A stretch of 64,000 nucleotides of DNA from Robinsoniella peoriensis (lineage in GTDB: Bacteria > Bacillota > Clostridia > Lachnospirales > Lachnospiraceae): assembly GCF_042680125.1 (NCBI RefSeq), contig NZ_JBHTNY010000035.1; one strand, written 5' to 3'. Shown here one piece after another: positions 1 through 8,389 of the stretch. The number at the start of each line of letters is the position of its first letter. Position 1 is the first letter of the stretch. The notes under the pieces are model-generated. The model saw only the letters and a list, made by a program, of their open reading frames with translations. It did no database searches and was not told the DNA's origin. A program made the position numbers and the translations under genes.

Positions 1-1160
1 AAGAGCTTCTGGAGGTTAAAAGAGCCGTTAAGCCATACAGCAGGAAACTGGAACGCCAATTGGAAAAATGTAATAAGATTATGCTAGAAATGAAAAGGGA
101 GTGCCAGAATTATGAAGTTTTAGAAAATGTAGGTCCTCTTGTCATTGCATTAATGAATTTGTGTGCTGAAATTGAAAAATTCCTTGAGGAATCGGAACAA
201 CCCAGTGTAAAAGAAATCATTACAAATCTTTATTTTGAAGCAAGGGCATTTTTGGATACCCATGAGCGGTTGGATGAAAATTATGTCATATATTCAGAAA
301 TGGAAGAGGATGGACGCTTCAAGGTAAAACTTTTTTGTATAGATACGTCAAAAAATATCCAGGAATGTCTGGATAAAGGAAATAGTACCATATACTTTTC
401 GGCAACGCTGCTTCCCGTAAAATATTATATGGAGCTGTTAAGTGAAGCAGAAGACGACTATACAATCTATGCAGAATCATCCTTCGATCCCGGTAAAAAA
501 AAGGTATTAATCGGTACGGATATCAGCAGTAAATATACCAGAAGAAGTTTTGGCGAATATCAGAAAATGGCATGGTATATTAAAAAAACCATAGAGGGAC
601 AGAAAGGGAACTATCTGGTGTTCTTTCCGTCGTATAAGCTGATGACAGAAGTAGAGGAAATCTTTCGGGAAGAGATGGGAGAAGATGTGATTTGCATATG
701 CCAGAGCAGCAATATGAAAGAAGAGGAACGGGAAGAATTTCTGCAGGAATTTGAGCGTGAGCAGAAGAACAGTCTGGTAGGGTTTTGCGTAATGGGCGGG
801 ATCTTTTCCGAAGGGATTGATCTGAAAAGAGACCGTTTGATTGGAGCACTGATCATTGGTACCGGATTACCGCAGATTTGCAATGAACGGGAAATCCTGA
901 AAAATTATTATGACAAACGGAATATGGATGGATTTTCTTATGCATATCTGTATCCGGGAATGAATAAAGTATTGCAGTCAGCGGGCAGGGTAATCAGGAC
1001 AGATGATGACCAGGGGGTGATCATGCTGTTAGATGAACGGTTTATGCAGAGGCAGTACCAGTATCTGTTCCCAAGGGAGTGGGATAACTATGAGACTTGC
1101 CGACTGGATAATCTGGAGGGGAAGCTGGAGGCGTTTTGGCAGGAAAGAAATGCCCCGTAA
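1..1160 (+). CDS. DinG/XPD-family ATP-dependent helicase, C-terminal part (5' cut by window edge)
   Basis: The reading frame is open from base 3 to the stop at 1158-1160, so this is the last ~385 residues of a longer protein whose start lies outside the window. Superfamily 2 helicase motifs of the second RecA-like domain are visible: YFSATLLP (motif III region), a VFFPSY segment, GGIFSEGIDL (motif V) and QSAGRVIRTDDDQG (motif VI with its arginine finger). This pattern is typical of the DinG/YoaA/XPD 5'-3' DNA helicases, which act in repair. The Fe-S and Walker A regions would be upstream and cannot be checked. No terminator separates it clearly from purL, only an 87-base gap. Confidence 0.85.
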   Translation, partial: ELLEVKRAVKPYSRKLERQLEKCNKIMLEMKRECQNYEVLENVGPLVIALMNLCAEIEKFLEESEQPSVKEIITNLYFEARAFLDTHERLDENYVIYSEMEEDGRFKVKLFCIDTSKNIQECLDKGNSTIYFSATLLPVKYYMELLSEAEDDYTIYAESSFDPGKKKVLIGTDISSKYTRRSFGEYQKMAWYIKKTIEGQKGNYLVFFPSYKLMTEVEEIFREEMGEDVICICQSSNMKEEEREEFLQEFEREQKNSLVGFCVMGGIFSEGIDLKRDRLIGALIIGTGLPQICNEREILKNYYDKRNMDGFSYAYLYPGMNKVLQSAGRVIRTDDDQGVIMLLDERFMQRQYQYLFPREWDNYETCRLDNLEGKLEAFWQERNAP

Positions 1161-1189
1161 ATTTTAACGAAAAACCCTCCTTGCCATAA

Positions 1190-1206
1190 CTACCACCAGG
1201 TGGTAG
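1190..1206. promoter_or_regulatory. Perfect palindrome upstream of purL, candidate operator
   Basis: CTACCACCAGGTGGTAG reads the same on both strands (8-bp arms around one base) and lies 53 bases before the purL start. It has no T-tract, so it is not a terminator. The shape suits a dimeric repressor. I cannot assign it to a known regulator. Confidence 0.45.
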
Positions 1207-1258
1207 AATAAAAAAGAAGTTAAACCTAAGAAATAATCACAAAAGCATGGAGGAACCT

Positions 1259-4200
1259 ATGAGCAACGTTAGAAGAGTGTACGTGGAGAAGAAGCCGGCA
1301 TATGCAGTGCAGGCAAAAGAATTAAGACATGAGATTCACAGTTATTTAGGAATCAGTTCATTAACAGGTGTTCGTGTATTGATTCGTTATGATGTGGAGA
1401 ATATCTCCGACGAAGTTTATAAAGCTGCCTGCAATACGGTATTTTCCGAACCGCCGGTAGATACCTTATATGAAGAGAGTTTTGATATAGCAGATGGGGC
1501 AAAAGTGTTTTCGGTAGAATTCCTTCCGGGACAATTTGACCAGAGGGCAGATTCCGCAGTACAGTGTGTAAAGTTCCTGAATGAGGATGAAGAACCGATT
1601 ATCCGTTCAGCTACTACCTACGTATTGGAAGGAAGCATTAACGAGGAAGAATTCGAAGCAATCAAATCCTATTGTATCAATCCTGTAGATTCCAGAGAAA
1701 CTGACATGGTAAAGCCACAGACTCTGGTAACGAAGTTTGATGAGCCTGCAGATGTGAAAATATTTGACGGATTCACCATAATGGACGAAGAAAAGTTAGA
1801 AGAGCTTTATGGTTCTTTAAATCTGGCTATGACATTTAAGGATTTCAAACATATCCAGAATTATTTCAAGGGTGAAGAAAAAAGAGATCCTTCCATGACA
1901 GAGATCCGTGTACTGGATACATACTGGTCCGATCACTGCCGCCATACTACTTTCTCAACGGAATTAAAAGATGTAGTATTTGGAGAAGGTTATTATAAAG
2001 ATCCGATCGTTGGAACTTATCAGCAGTATTTAAAGGATAGAGAAGAAATCTTTAAAGGAAGAGACGATAAATTTGTCTGCCTGATGGATCTTGCTCTGAT
2101 GGCGATGCGCAAGCTGAAAAAAGAAGGAAAACTGGAGGATCAGGAAGAATCAGATGAAATCAATGCCTGCAGTATTGTTGTGCCGGTAGAAATCGACGGT
2201 GTGACAGAAGAATGGCTGATCAACTTTAAAAATGAAACACATAACCATCCGACTGAAATCGAACCATTTGGCGGTGCAGCAACCTGCCTTGGCGGAGCGA
2301 TCCGTGATCCTCTCTCCGGACGTACTTATGTGTATCAGGCAATGCGTGTAACAGGAGCGGCTGATCCTACGGTGTCTGTTAAAGAGACTTTAAAGGGAAA
2401 ACTGTCCCAGAAGAAGATTGTAAGAAGCGCAGCACACGGCTACAGTTCCTATGGGAATCAGATCGGACTTGCAACGGGACTGGTAAAAGAAGTTTATCAT
2501 CCGAATTACGTTGCTAAGAGAATGGAAATCGGTGCAGTCCTGGGGGCAGCTCCAAGAAAAGCCGTTATCCGTGAGACATCTGATCCGGGAGATATTATTA
2601 TCCTGCTGGGCGGACGTACCGGACGTGACGGCTGCGGCGGTGCAACCGGATCATCCAAGGTACATACGGAGGAATCCATTGAAACCTGCGGTGCAGAGGT
2701 ACAAAAAGGAAATCCACCAACGGAACGTAAAATCCAGCGTCTGTTCCGCCGTGGAGAAGTAAGTAAATTAATTAAAAAATGTAATGACTTTGGTGCAGGC
2801 GGAGTATCCGTTGCAATCGGAGAATTAGCGGATGGACTTCATATTTACCTGGATAAAGTCCCGAAAAAATATGCAGGTCTGGACGGAACAGAAATTGCGA
2901 TTTCAGAGTCACAGGAGAGAATGGCAGTTGTAGTGGATCCAAAAGACGCAGAGCAGTTCCTGGCTTATGCAGTTGAAGAAAACCTGGAAGCAATCGAAGT
3001 GGCAGTCGTAACGGAAGCGAAGAGACTGGTTATGATCTGGAGAGAAAAAGAGATCGTTAATATTTCCAGAGCATTCTTAGATACCAACGGCGCTCATCAG
3101 GAAACCAGTGTTTCGGTAGATATCCCATCCGAGCAGGATAAATTCTTTGTAAGAGAAGAAGTAGGGGATGTCAGGGAAAAATGGCTGGATACGCTGAAAG
3201 ATTTAAATACGTGTTCCCAGAAGGGACTTGTTGAAATGTTCGACGGTTCCATCGGAGCAGGCTCTGTATTTATGCCATTTGGAGGAAAATATCAGCTGAC
3301 AGAAACCCAGGCTATGGTAGCGAAGCTTCCGGTATTAAAAGGAAAGACAGATACCGTAACCATGATGAGCTATGGATTTGATCCGTACTTATCAAGCTGG
3401 AGTCCATATCACGGTGCCGTATATGCAGTTCTGGAATCTGTTGCAAAAATAGTGGCAGCAGGCGGGGATTACAGCAAAATCCGTTTTACATTCCAGGAAT
3501 ATTTCAGACGTATGACAGAAGATCCTTCCCGTTGGAGCCAGCCGTTTGCAGCACTTTTAGGTGCATACAGCGCACAGCTTGGATTTGGACTTCCATCCAT
3601 CGGCGGAAAAGACAGTATGTCCGGTTCCTTTAATGAAATTGACGTACCGCCTACCTTAGTATCTTTTGCAGTAGACGTTGCCAGTGACAAACACATAATC
3701 ACACCGGAACTTAAAAGAGCCGGAAGTAAGCTGGTATTGTTAAAGATAGAGACAGATCAATATGATCTGCCTGATTATACACAGATCATGGATCAGTATG
3801 GCAGGTTCTTTGAAGATGTAAAAGCTGGAAAGATTATTTCCGCATATACACTGGATGCCAAAGGACTGGCTGCAGCAGTAAGTAAAATGGCATTTGGAAA
3901 CCATATGGGAGTAAGAATAGAGCATAATGTAGACAAGAGAGATCTGTTTGCAGCAGGATTTGGTAATATTGTGGCAGAAGTACCGGATGGTAAAGTAGGA
4001 GAGCTTTCCATTTCCTATACGGTAATCGGTGAAGTACTGGATACTCTGGTATTTGAATATGCAGATACCAGGATCACTTTGGAGGAAGCTTTGGAAAGCT
4101 GGACCGGAACATTGGAAAAAGTATTTAAGTCTGTACCGGATTCTGAAGAATCAGATGTTCCTTCTACGATAAGTGTAACATCCGCAGTTGAAGATGCAGT

Positions 4201-5056
4201 GATCGAAAATGGTCTGTTTCATGGGAAAAATGTCTATACATGTAAAAATAAAGTGGCGAAACCAACGGTATTTATACCTGTATTCCCAGGAACCAACTGT
4301 GAATATGACAGCACGAAGGCATTTGAACGTGCCGGAGCAGACGTCATTGTAAAAGTCTTCAAAAACTTAAGTGCTGCTGATATTCGTGATTCTGTTGATA
4401 TCTTTGAAAAAGCGATTAACAGCTCCCAAATGATTATGTTCCCGGGTGGATTCTCTGCAGGTGATGAACCGGACGGATCTGCAAAATTCTTTGCTACCGC
4501 ATTCCAGAATGCGAAAATCAAAGAAGCAGTTATGAAATTATTAAATGAGAGAGACGGTCTGGCACTTGGTATCTGTAACGGATTCCAGGCTCTGATTAAA
4601 CTGGGGCTGGTACCAAACGGAGAAATTACAGGACAGACTGCCGATTCGCCGACATTGACTTTCAATACCATTGGACGCCATATTTCCAAAATGGTATATA
4701 CAAAAGTAGTTTCCGATAAATCTCCCTGGCTTGCACAGGCGGAACTTGGAAAGACCTATGTAAACCCGGCTTCTCACGGGGAAGGAAGATTTGTAGCAAA
4801 TGAAGAATGGCTGCAGAAACTATTTGCCAATGGACAGGTAGCCACTCAGTATGTAAATGCTGACGGAGAACTGAGCGCAGATGGCGAATGGAACGTAAAT
4901 GGTTCTTATTGCTGCATCGAAGGTATTACAAGCCCGGATGGCCGTGTATTTGGTAAAATGGCACATTCAGAAAGACGTGATGCTTCTGTGGCAATTAATA
5001 TTTACGGAGAACAGGATCTGAAAATCTTTGAATCCGGTGTAGCTTATTTTAAATAA
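1259..5056 (+). CDS. purL: Phosphoribosylformylglycinamidine synthase, single-chain (FGAM synthase)
   Basis: Catalyses the ATP- and glutamine-dependent conversion of FGAR to FGAM, step 4 of purine synthesis, in the cytoplasm. At 1265 residues it is the long form with synthetase and glutaminase in one chain. The middle carries the FGAM synthase signatures (YWSDHCRHTTF, NETHNHPTEIEPFGGAATC, SIGGKDSMSG). The last ~270 residues form a class I glutaminase with nucleophile Cys in GICNGFQAL and the His/Glu pair in ASHGEGRF. I chose the ATG at 1259 because GGAGG lies 5 bases before it; an in-frame ATG at 1247 overlaps that site. No other purine gene is nearby, so it is a solitary unit ending at a strong terminator. 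Confidence 0.96.
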   Translation: MSNVRRVYVEKKPAYAVQAKELRHEIHSYLGISSLTGVRVLIRYDVENISDEVYKAACNTVFSEPPVDTLYEESFDIADGAKVFSVEFLPGQFDQRADSAVQCVKFLNEDEEPIIRSATTYVLEGSINEEEFEAIKSYCINPVDSRETDMVKPQTLVTKFDEPADVKIFDGFTIMDEEKLEELYGSLNLAMTFKDFKHIQNYFKGEEKRDPSMTEIRVLDTYWSDHCRHTTFSTELKDVVFGEGYYKDPIVGTYQQYLKDREEIFKGRDDKFVCLMDLALMAMRKLKKEGKLEDQEESDEINACSIVVPVEIDGVTEEWLINFKNETHNHPTEIEPFGGAATCLGGAIRDPLSGRTYVYQAMRVTGAADPTVSVKETLKGKLSQKKIVRSAAHGYSSYGNQIGLATGLVKEVYHPNYVAKRMEIGAVLGAAPRKAVIRETSDPGDIIILLGGRTGRDGCGGATGSSKVHTEESIETCGAEVQKGNPPTERKIQRLFRRGEVSKLIKKCNDFGAGGVSVAIGELADGLHIYLDKVPKKYAGLDGTEIAISESQERMAVVVDPKDAEQFLAYAVEENLEAIEVAVVTEAKRLVMIWREKEIVNISRAFLDTNGAHQETSVSVDIPSEQDKFFVREEVGDVREKWLDTLKDLNTCSQKGLVEMFDGSIGAGSVFMPFGGKYQLTETQAMVAKLPVLKGKTDTVTMMSYGFDPYLSSWSPYHGAVYAVLESVAKIVAAGGDYSKIRFTFQEYFRRMTEDPSRWSQPFAALLGAYSAQLGFGLPSIGGKDSMSGSFNEIDVPPTLVSFAVDVASDKHIITPELKRAGSKLVLLKIETDQYDLPDYTQIMDQYGRFFEDVKAGKIISAYTLDAKGLAAAVSKMAFGNHMGVRIEHNVDKRDLFAAGFGNIVAEVPDGKVGELSISYTVIGEVLDTLVFEYADTRITLEEALESWTGTLEKVFKSVPDSEESDVPSTISVTSAVEDAVIENGLFHGKNVYTCKNKVAKPTVFIPVFPGTNCEYDSTKAFERAGADVIVKVFKNLSAADIRDSVDIFEKAINSSQMIMFPGGFSAGDEPDGSAKFFATAFQNAKIKEAVMKLLNERDGLALGICNGFQALIKLGLVPNGEITGQTADSPTLTFNTIGRHISKMVYTKVVSDKSPWLAQAELGKTYVNPASHGEGRFVANEEWLQKLFANGQVATQYVNADGELSADGEWNVNGSYCCIEGITSPDGRVFGKMAHSERRDASVAINIYGEQDLKIFESGVAYFK

Positions 5057-5066
5057 AAAATAGAGG

Positions 5067-5103
5067 CAGGTATTCCGCTTTTTCGCGGGATGCCTGTTTT
5101 TTT
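5067..5103 (+). terminator. Intrinsic terminator of purL
   Basis: A 12-bp stem (CAGGTATTCCGC with GCGGGATGCCTG, two G-U pairs) with a short T-rich loop is followed by seven Ts, 10 bases after the purL stop. Confidence 0.92.
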
Positions 5104-5358
5104 AGGCCCAAACGACCCAGATTACCTTGTCGAATCCTGTATAAAACAGCAACGAAACGTGGCACTTGAGATTCAGAATGTTTCTTGTGGGATAAGAAAA
5201 AGCAATAATTGACACAACTTATTGCAAAAATTTAAAACATATTGCAATTTGTCGAAAAATGGGATATATTGTCACTGCACCATCATAGGACTAAGAGGGG
5301 CAGTAAAAGTGAGAAATGGAGTATATGAAAATTTGCTGATATGAAGGAGGGCAATCTA
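5104..5358 (+). other. Intergenic region upstream of the Y1-transposase-like gene
   Basis: AT-rich sequence with no gene seen. A TTGACA occurs at about 5210 with only poor -10 partners; no palindromes of REP type were found here. Confidence 0.4.
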
Positions 5359-5910
5359 ATGCCACGTATAGTGAGGGATACGCACGTCTATTATTCAAAT
5401 CTAAAATGGAAAAATCAAAAAAATGTATTTGCAGATGAAATTGACAAGAAAAAGTTTCTGGATATTGTCGCCTTAGTCCGGCGAAAAATAGAATTCCGGA
5501 TTTTTGCATATTGTATCACTGATACAGAAGTACATATGGTGATCAGTACGCACAATAGCAGGGTGAATACAAAAGTGCTGAAAGAAGTAACCAGAGAGTT
5601 TTCCCGTTATTATAATCAAAATGCAGATCACCGGCTTCAGAAGCGGATCTGCGGATATTATGAAAGCGAGGAAATCGAAGGCTGGGTGAATGTATTTAAA
5701 TATTGTGGTAAAATACATTTGATTCCGGTTGTCTGTCATACTGTAAAAAATCTGGGAGATTACTGGTGGTGCAGTTACAATGACTACATTGGCAGATATA
5801 AAAGCGGAATTATTGATACAGAAGTTTGGATGAATTATCTGGATGCAGATCAGGAAACAGCCTTGTATAAATTCAAAGGCTATCACCGAAGGGAATACAG
5901 GCAGATTTAA
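5359..5910 (+). CDS. REP-associated (Y1/IS200-type) transposase-like protein with degenerate HUH motif
   Basis: A 183-residue protein starting at ATG 5359, 8 bases after AAGGAGG; an earlier in-frame ATG (5341) lies upstream of that site. The architecture follows the Y1 transposase/RAYT family: an N-terminal beta-strand region, a helix with RYYNQ carrying a candidate nucleophilic Tyr, and the C-terminal segment ending in DYWWCSYNDYIG, which matches the family's WSSY..Y pattern. The metal-binding HUH motif, normally NHVHLL, reads TEVHMVIS here, so the first His is replaced by Glu. The protein may therefore have lost nicking activity and been domesticated. No flanking IS ends were found. Family call is good; activity is uncertain. 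Confidence 0.7.
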   Translation: MPRIVRDTHVYYSNLKWKNQKNVFADEIDKKKFLDIVALVRRKIEFRIFAYCITDTEVHMVISTHNSRVNTKVLKEVTREFSRYYNQNADHRLQKRICGYYESEEIEGWVNVFKYCGKIHLIPVVCHTVKNLGDYWWCSYNDYIGRYKSGIIDTEVWMNYLDADQETALYKFKGYHRREYRQI

Positions 5911-6042
5911 TTCCTATATATATAATAACGAAAAAAAGGAATTACTATAATGCTATTTTGGAAAAATTAAAGAAAAATTAAGGTTTCTCATTGCCGGCAG
6001 TTGTGCTACAATAAAGTAAGAAAATGGCAAGGAGGACAGGCT

Positions 6043-6915
6043 ATGAACTTGAGTGAGAATATAACCGGAGTTCAGCATCTGGGGATACCGGTAGTAAATT
6101 TAAAAGAGGCTGTTGCCTGGTATGAAGAGAATCTGGGATTTAAAAAATTTCATGAAAAAATAGTAATGAATCCCTATAAAATTGATGTCGCTTTTCTGCA
6201 GCTGGGTGATCTGGTTTTGGAGTTATTTCAGCCTTCCGGCAGCGAATTGGCTGAAGTGGCTAAAAGAAAAGACGGCATTTTAGACCATTATGCAATTGAT
6301 ACACCGGATTTAGAAAAATGTGTGGAACTGGCTTTAAAAAAAGGATTGAAATATCATGCATCTACCAGTAACGGGATTACCTGTTATGAGCATCTTGGCA
6401 CGAAGGGTGTGAGAGGGGCAAATTTTGTCGGACCGAATCACGAAGTTGTGGAATTCTGCCACGATAACAGTGCGGAATATGGCTGTAAATCCGGATTACA
6501 GGGATGGGCACATATTGCAGTTAAAGTAAGAAGCCTGAAGGATTCCATTGTTTTCTATGAAAAGCTTGGATTCCGTAAGACGGGAGAAGGGTACTTGGAT
6601 ACACCGGATGGAAGAATAGAGATTGCATTTGTTTTTCTCAAAGGTTTTACTCTGGAATTAATACAGATGGCAGGAGCAGGTCTGGAAGAATTAAAAACCA
6701 GAGGAGCAGGCCATATTGATCACATTGCCCTGGATGTATATGATATTGATGAAGCTTTTTATGAAGCGAAGAAGATCGGGCTTCACAGCCTGGATTATCT
6801 GGTAAAAGAACTTCCGTTTTTCGAGTTTGGAGTCAAGTTTTTTACGGTAGTTGGTCCTGACGGAGAAAAAGTAGAATTTAATCAAAAAAAGTGCTTGACA
6901 TTTTCAAGGATTTAA
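6043..6915 (+). CDS. Tandem VOC (glyoxalase/dioxygenase superfamily) protein
   Basis: A 290-residue protein with ATG 6043 seven bases after AAGGAGG. Two vicinal-oxygen-chelate modules follow one another: residues ~7-140 (VQHLGIPVVNLKEAVAWYEE, ending VVEFCHD) and ~150-285 (GWAHIAVKVRSLKDSIVFYEK, ending EKVEFNQ). Each keeps the His-near-start and Glu-at-end pattern of metal-binding VOC folds, as in HPPD-like or glyoxalase enzymes. The substrate cannot be read from sequence. An extended -10 (TGCTACAAT, 6004-6012) just upstream may drive it. The tRNA promoter starts inside its last codons. Confidence 0.8.
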   Translation: MNLSENITGVQHLGIPVVNLKEAVAWYEENLGFKKFHEKIVMNPYKIDVAFLQLGDLVLELFQPSGSELAEVAKRKDGILDHYAIDTPDLEKCVELALKKGLKYHASTSNGITCYEHLGTKGVRGANFVGPNHEVVEFCHDNSAEYGCKSGLQGWAHIAVKVRSLKDSIVFYEKLGFRKTGEGYLDTPDGRIEIAFVFLKGFTLELIQMAGAGLEELKTRGAGHIDHIALDVYDIDEAFYEAKKIGLHSLDYLVKELPFFEFGVKFFTVVGPDGEKVEFNQKKCLTFSRI

Positions 6916-6924
6916 TAGTATAAT
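6895..6924 (+). promoter_or_regulatory. Consensus sigma-A promoter for the tRNA-Val/tRNA-Met pair
   Basis: TTGACA (6895-6900), 18-bp spacer, TATAAT (6919-6924). It overlaps the last codons and stop of the VOC gene and lies 35 bases before tRNA-Val. Confidence 0.9.
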
Positions 6925-6958
6925 GACTAAGCGGTTTGGTAATCAGGCCGCTGACCAT

Positions 6959-7031
6959 GGGATCTTAGCTCAGCTGGGAGAGCATCTGCCTTACAAGCAG
7001 AGGGTCACAGGTTCGAGCCCTGTAGGTCCCA
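6959..7031 (+). tRNA. tRNA-Val (anticodon TAC)
   Basis: Cloverleaf: acceptor GGGATCT pairs with AGGTCCC, the D arm contains AGCTCAGCTGGGAGAGC, the anticodon loop is CTTACAA, the T arm contains GGTTCGAGCC, and the discriminator is A. CCA is not encoded. Confidence 0.96.
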
Positions 7032-7049
7032 TGTCTTTTAATTAAATAT

Positions 7050-7123
7050 GGCGGAATAGCTCAGTTGGCTAGAGCACACGGTTCATACCCGTGGTGTCGA
7101 GAGTTCAAATCTCCCTTCCGCTA
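7050..7123 (+). tRNA. Elongator tRNA-Met (anticodon CAT)
   Basis: Acceptor GGCGGAA pairs with TTCCGCT (first pair G-U), anticodon loop is TTCATAC, T arm contains GAGTTCAAATC, discriminator A, no encoded CCA. It resembles Bacillus elongator Met tRNA rather than the initiator, which has three G-C pairs in the anticodon stem. Confidence 0.92.
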
Positions 7124-7126
7124 CAC

Positions 7127-7157
7127 AAGCATAATGATATTTCGTTATGCTTTTTTT
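7127..7157 (+). terminator. Terminator of the tRNA pair
   Basis: AAGCATAA pairs with TTATGCTT and is followed by a run of seven Ts, starting four bases after tRNA-Met. Confidence 0.9.
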
Positions 7158-7176
7158 GTGTCAAATTATGACACAA
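7156..7176. promoter_or_regulatory. Palindrome between tRNA terminator and small lipoprotein, candidate operator
   Basis: TTGTGTCA - 5 bases - TGACACAA: perfect 8-bp arms directly after the terminator and ~150 bases before the next start. Size and symmetry resemble a CRP/FNR- or GntR-type site; the regulator is unknown. Confidence 0.4.
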
Positions 7177-7322
7177 TTCTTAAGAAGAATTAAGAAACGT
7201 CAGAAAACTTTCACTTTTATTTAATAAAAATAGCAGGAATTCTAATTTTGGATGTGGTAAGATACCCCCTGTAACGAAACAGAGGTGCAAATGCATCTCG
7301 TCAATATGAGGAGGATATAACT

Positions 7323-7559
7323 ATGAAGAAAAAAGTATTAGGTTTAATGGCAGTTATGGCATTAGCAGGAGCATTAGCAGTAGGTTGTGGAAGTTCTGAT
7401 AAAGGAACAACAGAAGCTACAACAACAGAAGCAGCTACAACAGCTGTAACAACTGAAGCAACAACAACAGAAGCTGCAACAACAGAAGCAGCTACAACAG
7501 AGGCTACAACAACAGAAGCAGCTACAACAGAAGCAGCTACAACTGAAGCAGCTCAATAA
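7323..7559 (+). CDS. Small lipoprotein with Thr/Glu/Ala repeat tail
   Basis: Only 78 residues. Residues 1-22 form a lipoprotein signal ending in LAVGC, so the mature chain would be lipid-anchored at Cys22 outside the membrane. The rest, after GSSDKG, is almost entirely TTEA/ATTEA repeats with no folded domain. A GAGGAGGA ribosome site lies just upstream of ATG 7323 and a strong terminator follows, so it is a single-gene unit. Such Thr-rich acidic tails are usual as linkers in Clostridia surface proteins; here the linker is the whole protein. Function unknown. Confidence 0.8.
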   Translation: MKKKVLGLMAVMALAGALAVGCGSSDKGTTEATTTEAATTAVTTEATTTEAATTEAATTEATTTEAATTEAATTEAAQ

Positions 7560-7574
7560 TTTAAACATAGAAGG

Positions 7575-7604
7575 CTCCCTGGTCCTTGGATCGGGGAGTT
7601 TTTT
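7575..7604 (+). terminator. Terminator of the small lipoprotein gene
   Basis: CTCCCTGGTCC pairs with GGATCGGGGAG (11 bp with G-U pairs, TT at the tip), followed by six Ts. Confidence 0.9.
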
Positions 7605-7646
7605 CGTTTCTAAAGAAATGAAAATTCTCAATATATAGATATGCCT

Positions 7647-7676
7647 TTGACATTTCTCTTATTCATGACTTATAAT
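7647..7676 (+). promoter_or_regulatory. Consensus promoter upstream of ispF with ~150-base leader
   Basis: TTGACA (7647-7652), 18 bp, TATAAT (7671-7676). The leader to ispF can fold into two stems: CCGTCTG with CAGGCGG around 7700-7728, and TTAAC...GTTAA enclosing GCTGA-ATTC-TCAGC around 7755-7790. Confidence 0.82.
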
Positions 7677-7830
7677 GATTCTGTAACTCGCAAAATCCGT
7701 CTGTATGAAAGTCTATTCAGGCGGGTATGAATATAGGTAAGATTTAAGATAACTTAACTGGTCTAAGCTGAATTCTCAGCAAAGGTTAATCGCATAATTT
7801 TTTTTACAAGCCAATAAAATGGAGGTTGAT

Positions 7831-8370
7831 ATGAGAGTTGGAATGGGATATGATGTACACAAGTTAACGCCGGACAGGGATTTGATTCTGGGCGGTGTTT
7901 TGATACCTTATGAAAAAGGGCTGTTGGGACATTCAGACGCAGATGTCGTGGTACATGCCATCATGGATGCCTTGTTAGGTGCAGCGGCACTTGGTGATAT
8001 TGGAAAGCATTTTCCGGACACAGATCCAGCGTATAAAGGAATATCCAGTATTACATTATTAAAGCATGTGGCAGAACTTCTGGAAGAAAATAACTATATG
8101 ATCGAAAATATTGATGCTACGATTATAGCACAGAGACCAAAGCTTCTGCCCTATATGCCTCAGATGGTAAAAAATATTGCAGATGCTTTAGGATTAGAAG
8201 AGAATCAGGTGAATGTGAAAGCCACAACAGAAGAAGGACTGGGATTTACAGGAGCGGGAGAGGGGATTAGTTCCCAGGCAGTATGCCTGTTGATTCCCAT
8301 GTTTGATCTGGCAGCAGATGACAGAATGGCAGGCGGGGCGTGTCAGGGCTGTGGCGGCTGTTGTAAATAG
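7831..8370 (+). CDS. ispF: 2-C-methyl-D-erythritol 2,4-cyclodiphosphate synthase with Cys-rich tail
   Basis: Forms MEcPP from CDP-ME 2-phosphate in the MEP isoprenoid pathway. The start MRVGMGYDVHKL supplies the metal ligands Asp8 and His10, and GHSDADVVVHAI supplies His42; ALGDIGKHFPDTDP is the conserved substrate segment. GGAGG precedes ATG 7831. The protein is 179 residues; usual IspF ends near 155-160. The extra ~20 residues end in CQGCGGCCK, a four-Cys cluster not expected in this enzyme. The stop is 19 bases before the acetyltransferase start, so the two are likely cotranscribed. Confidence 0.95.
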   Translation: MRVGMGYDVHKLTPDRDLILGGVLIPYEKGLLGHSDADVVVHAIMDALLGAAALGDIGKHFPDTDPAYKGISSITLLKHVAELLEENNYMIENIDATIIAQRPKLLPYMPQMVKNIADALGLEENQVNVKATTEEGLGFTGAGEGISSQAVCLLIPMFDLAADDRMAGGACQGCGGCCK

Positions 8371-8389
8371 TGCAGGAGGAAACGCAATT

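Noticed and set aside
7374..7631. Minus-strand frame encoding a Cys-rich protein
   Set aside because: It is the mirror of the TTEA repeat of the lipoprotein gene; it has no ribosome site of its own and overlaps a strong terminator.
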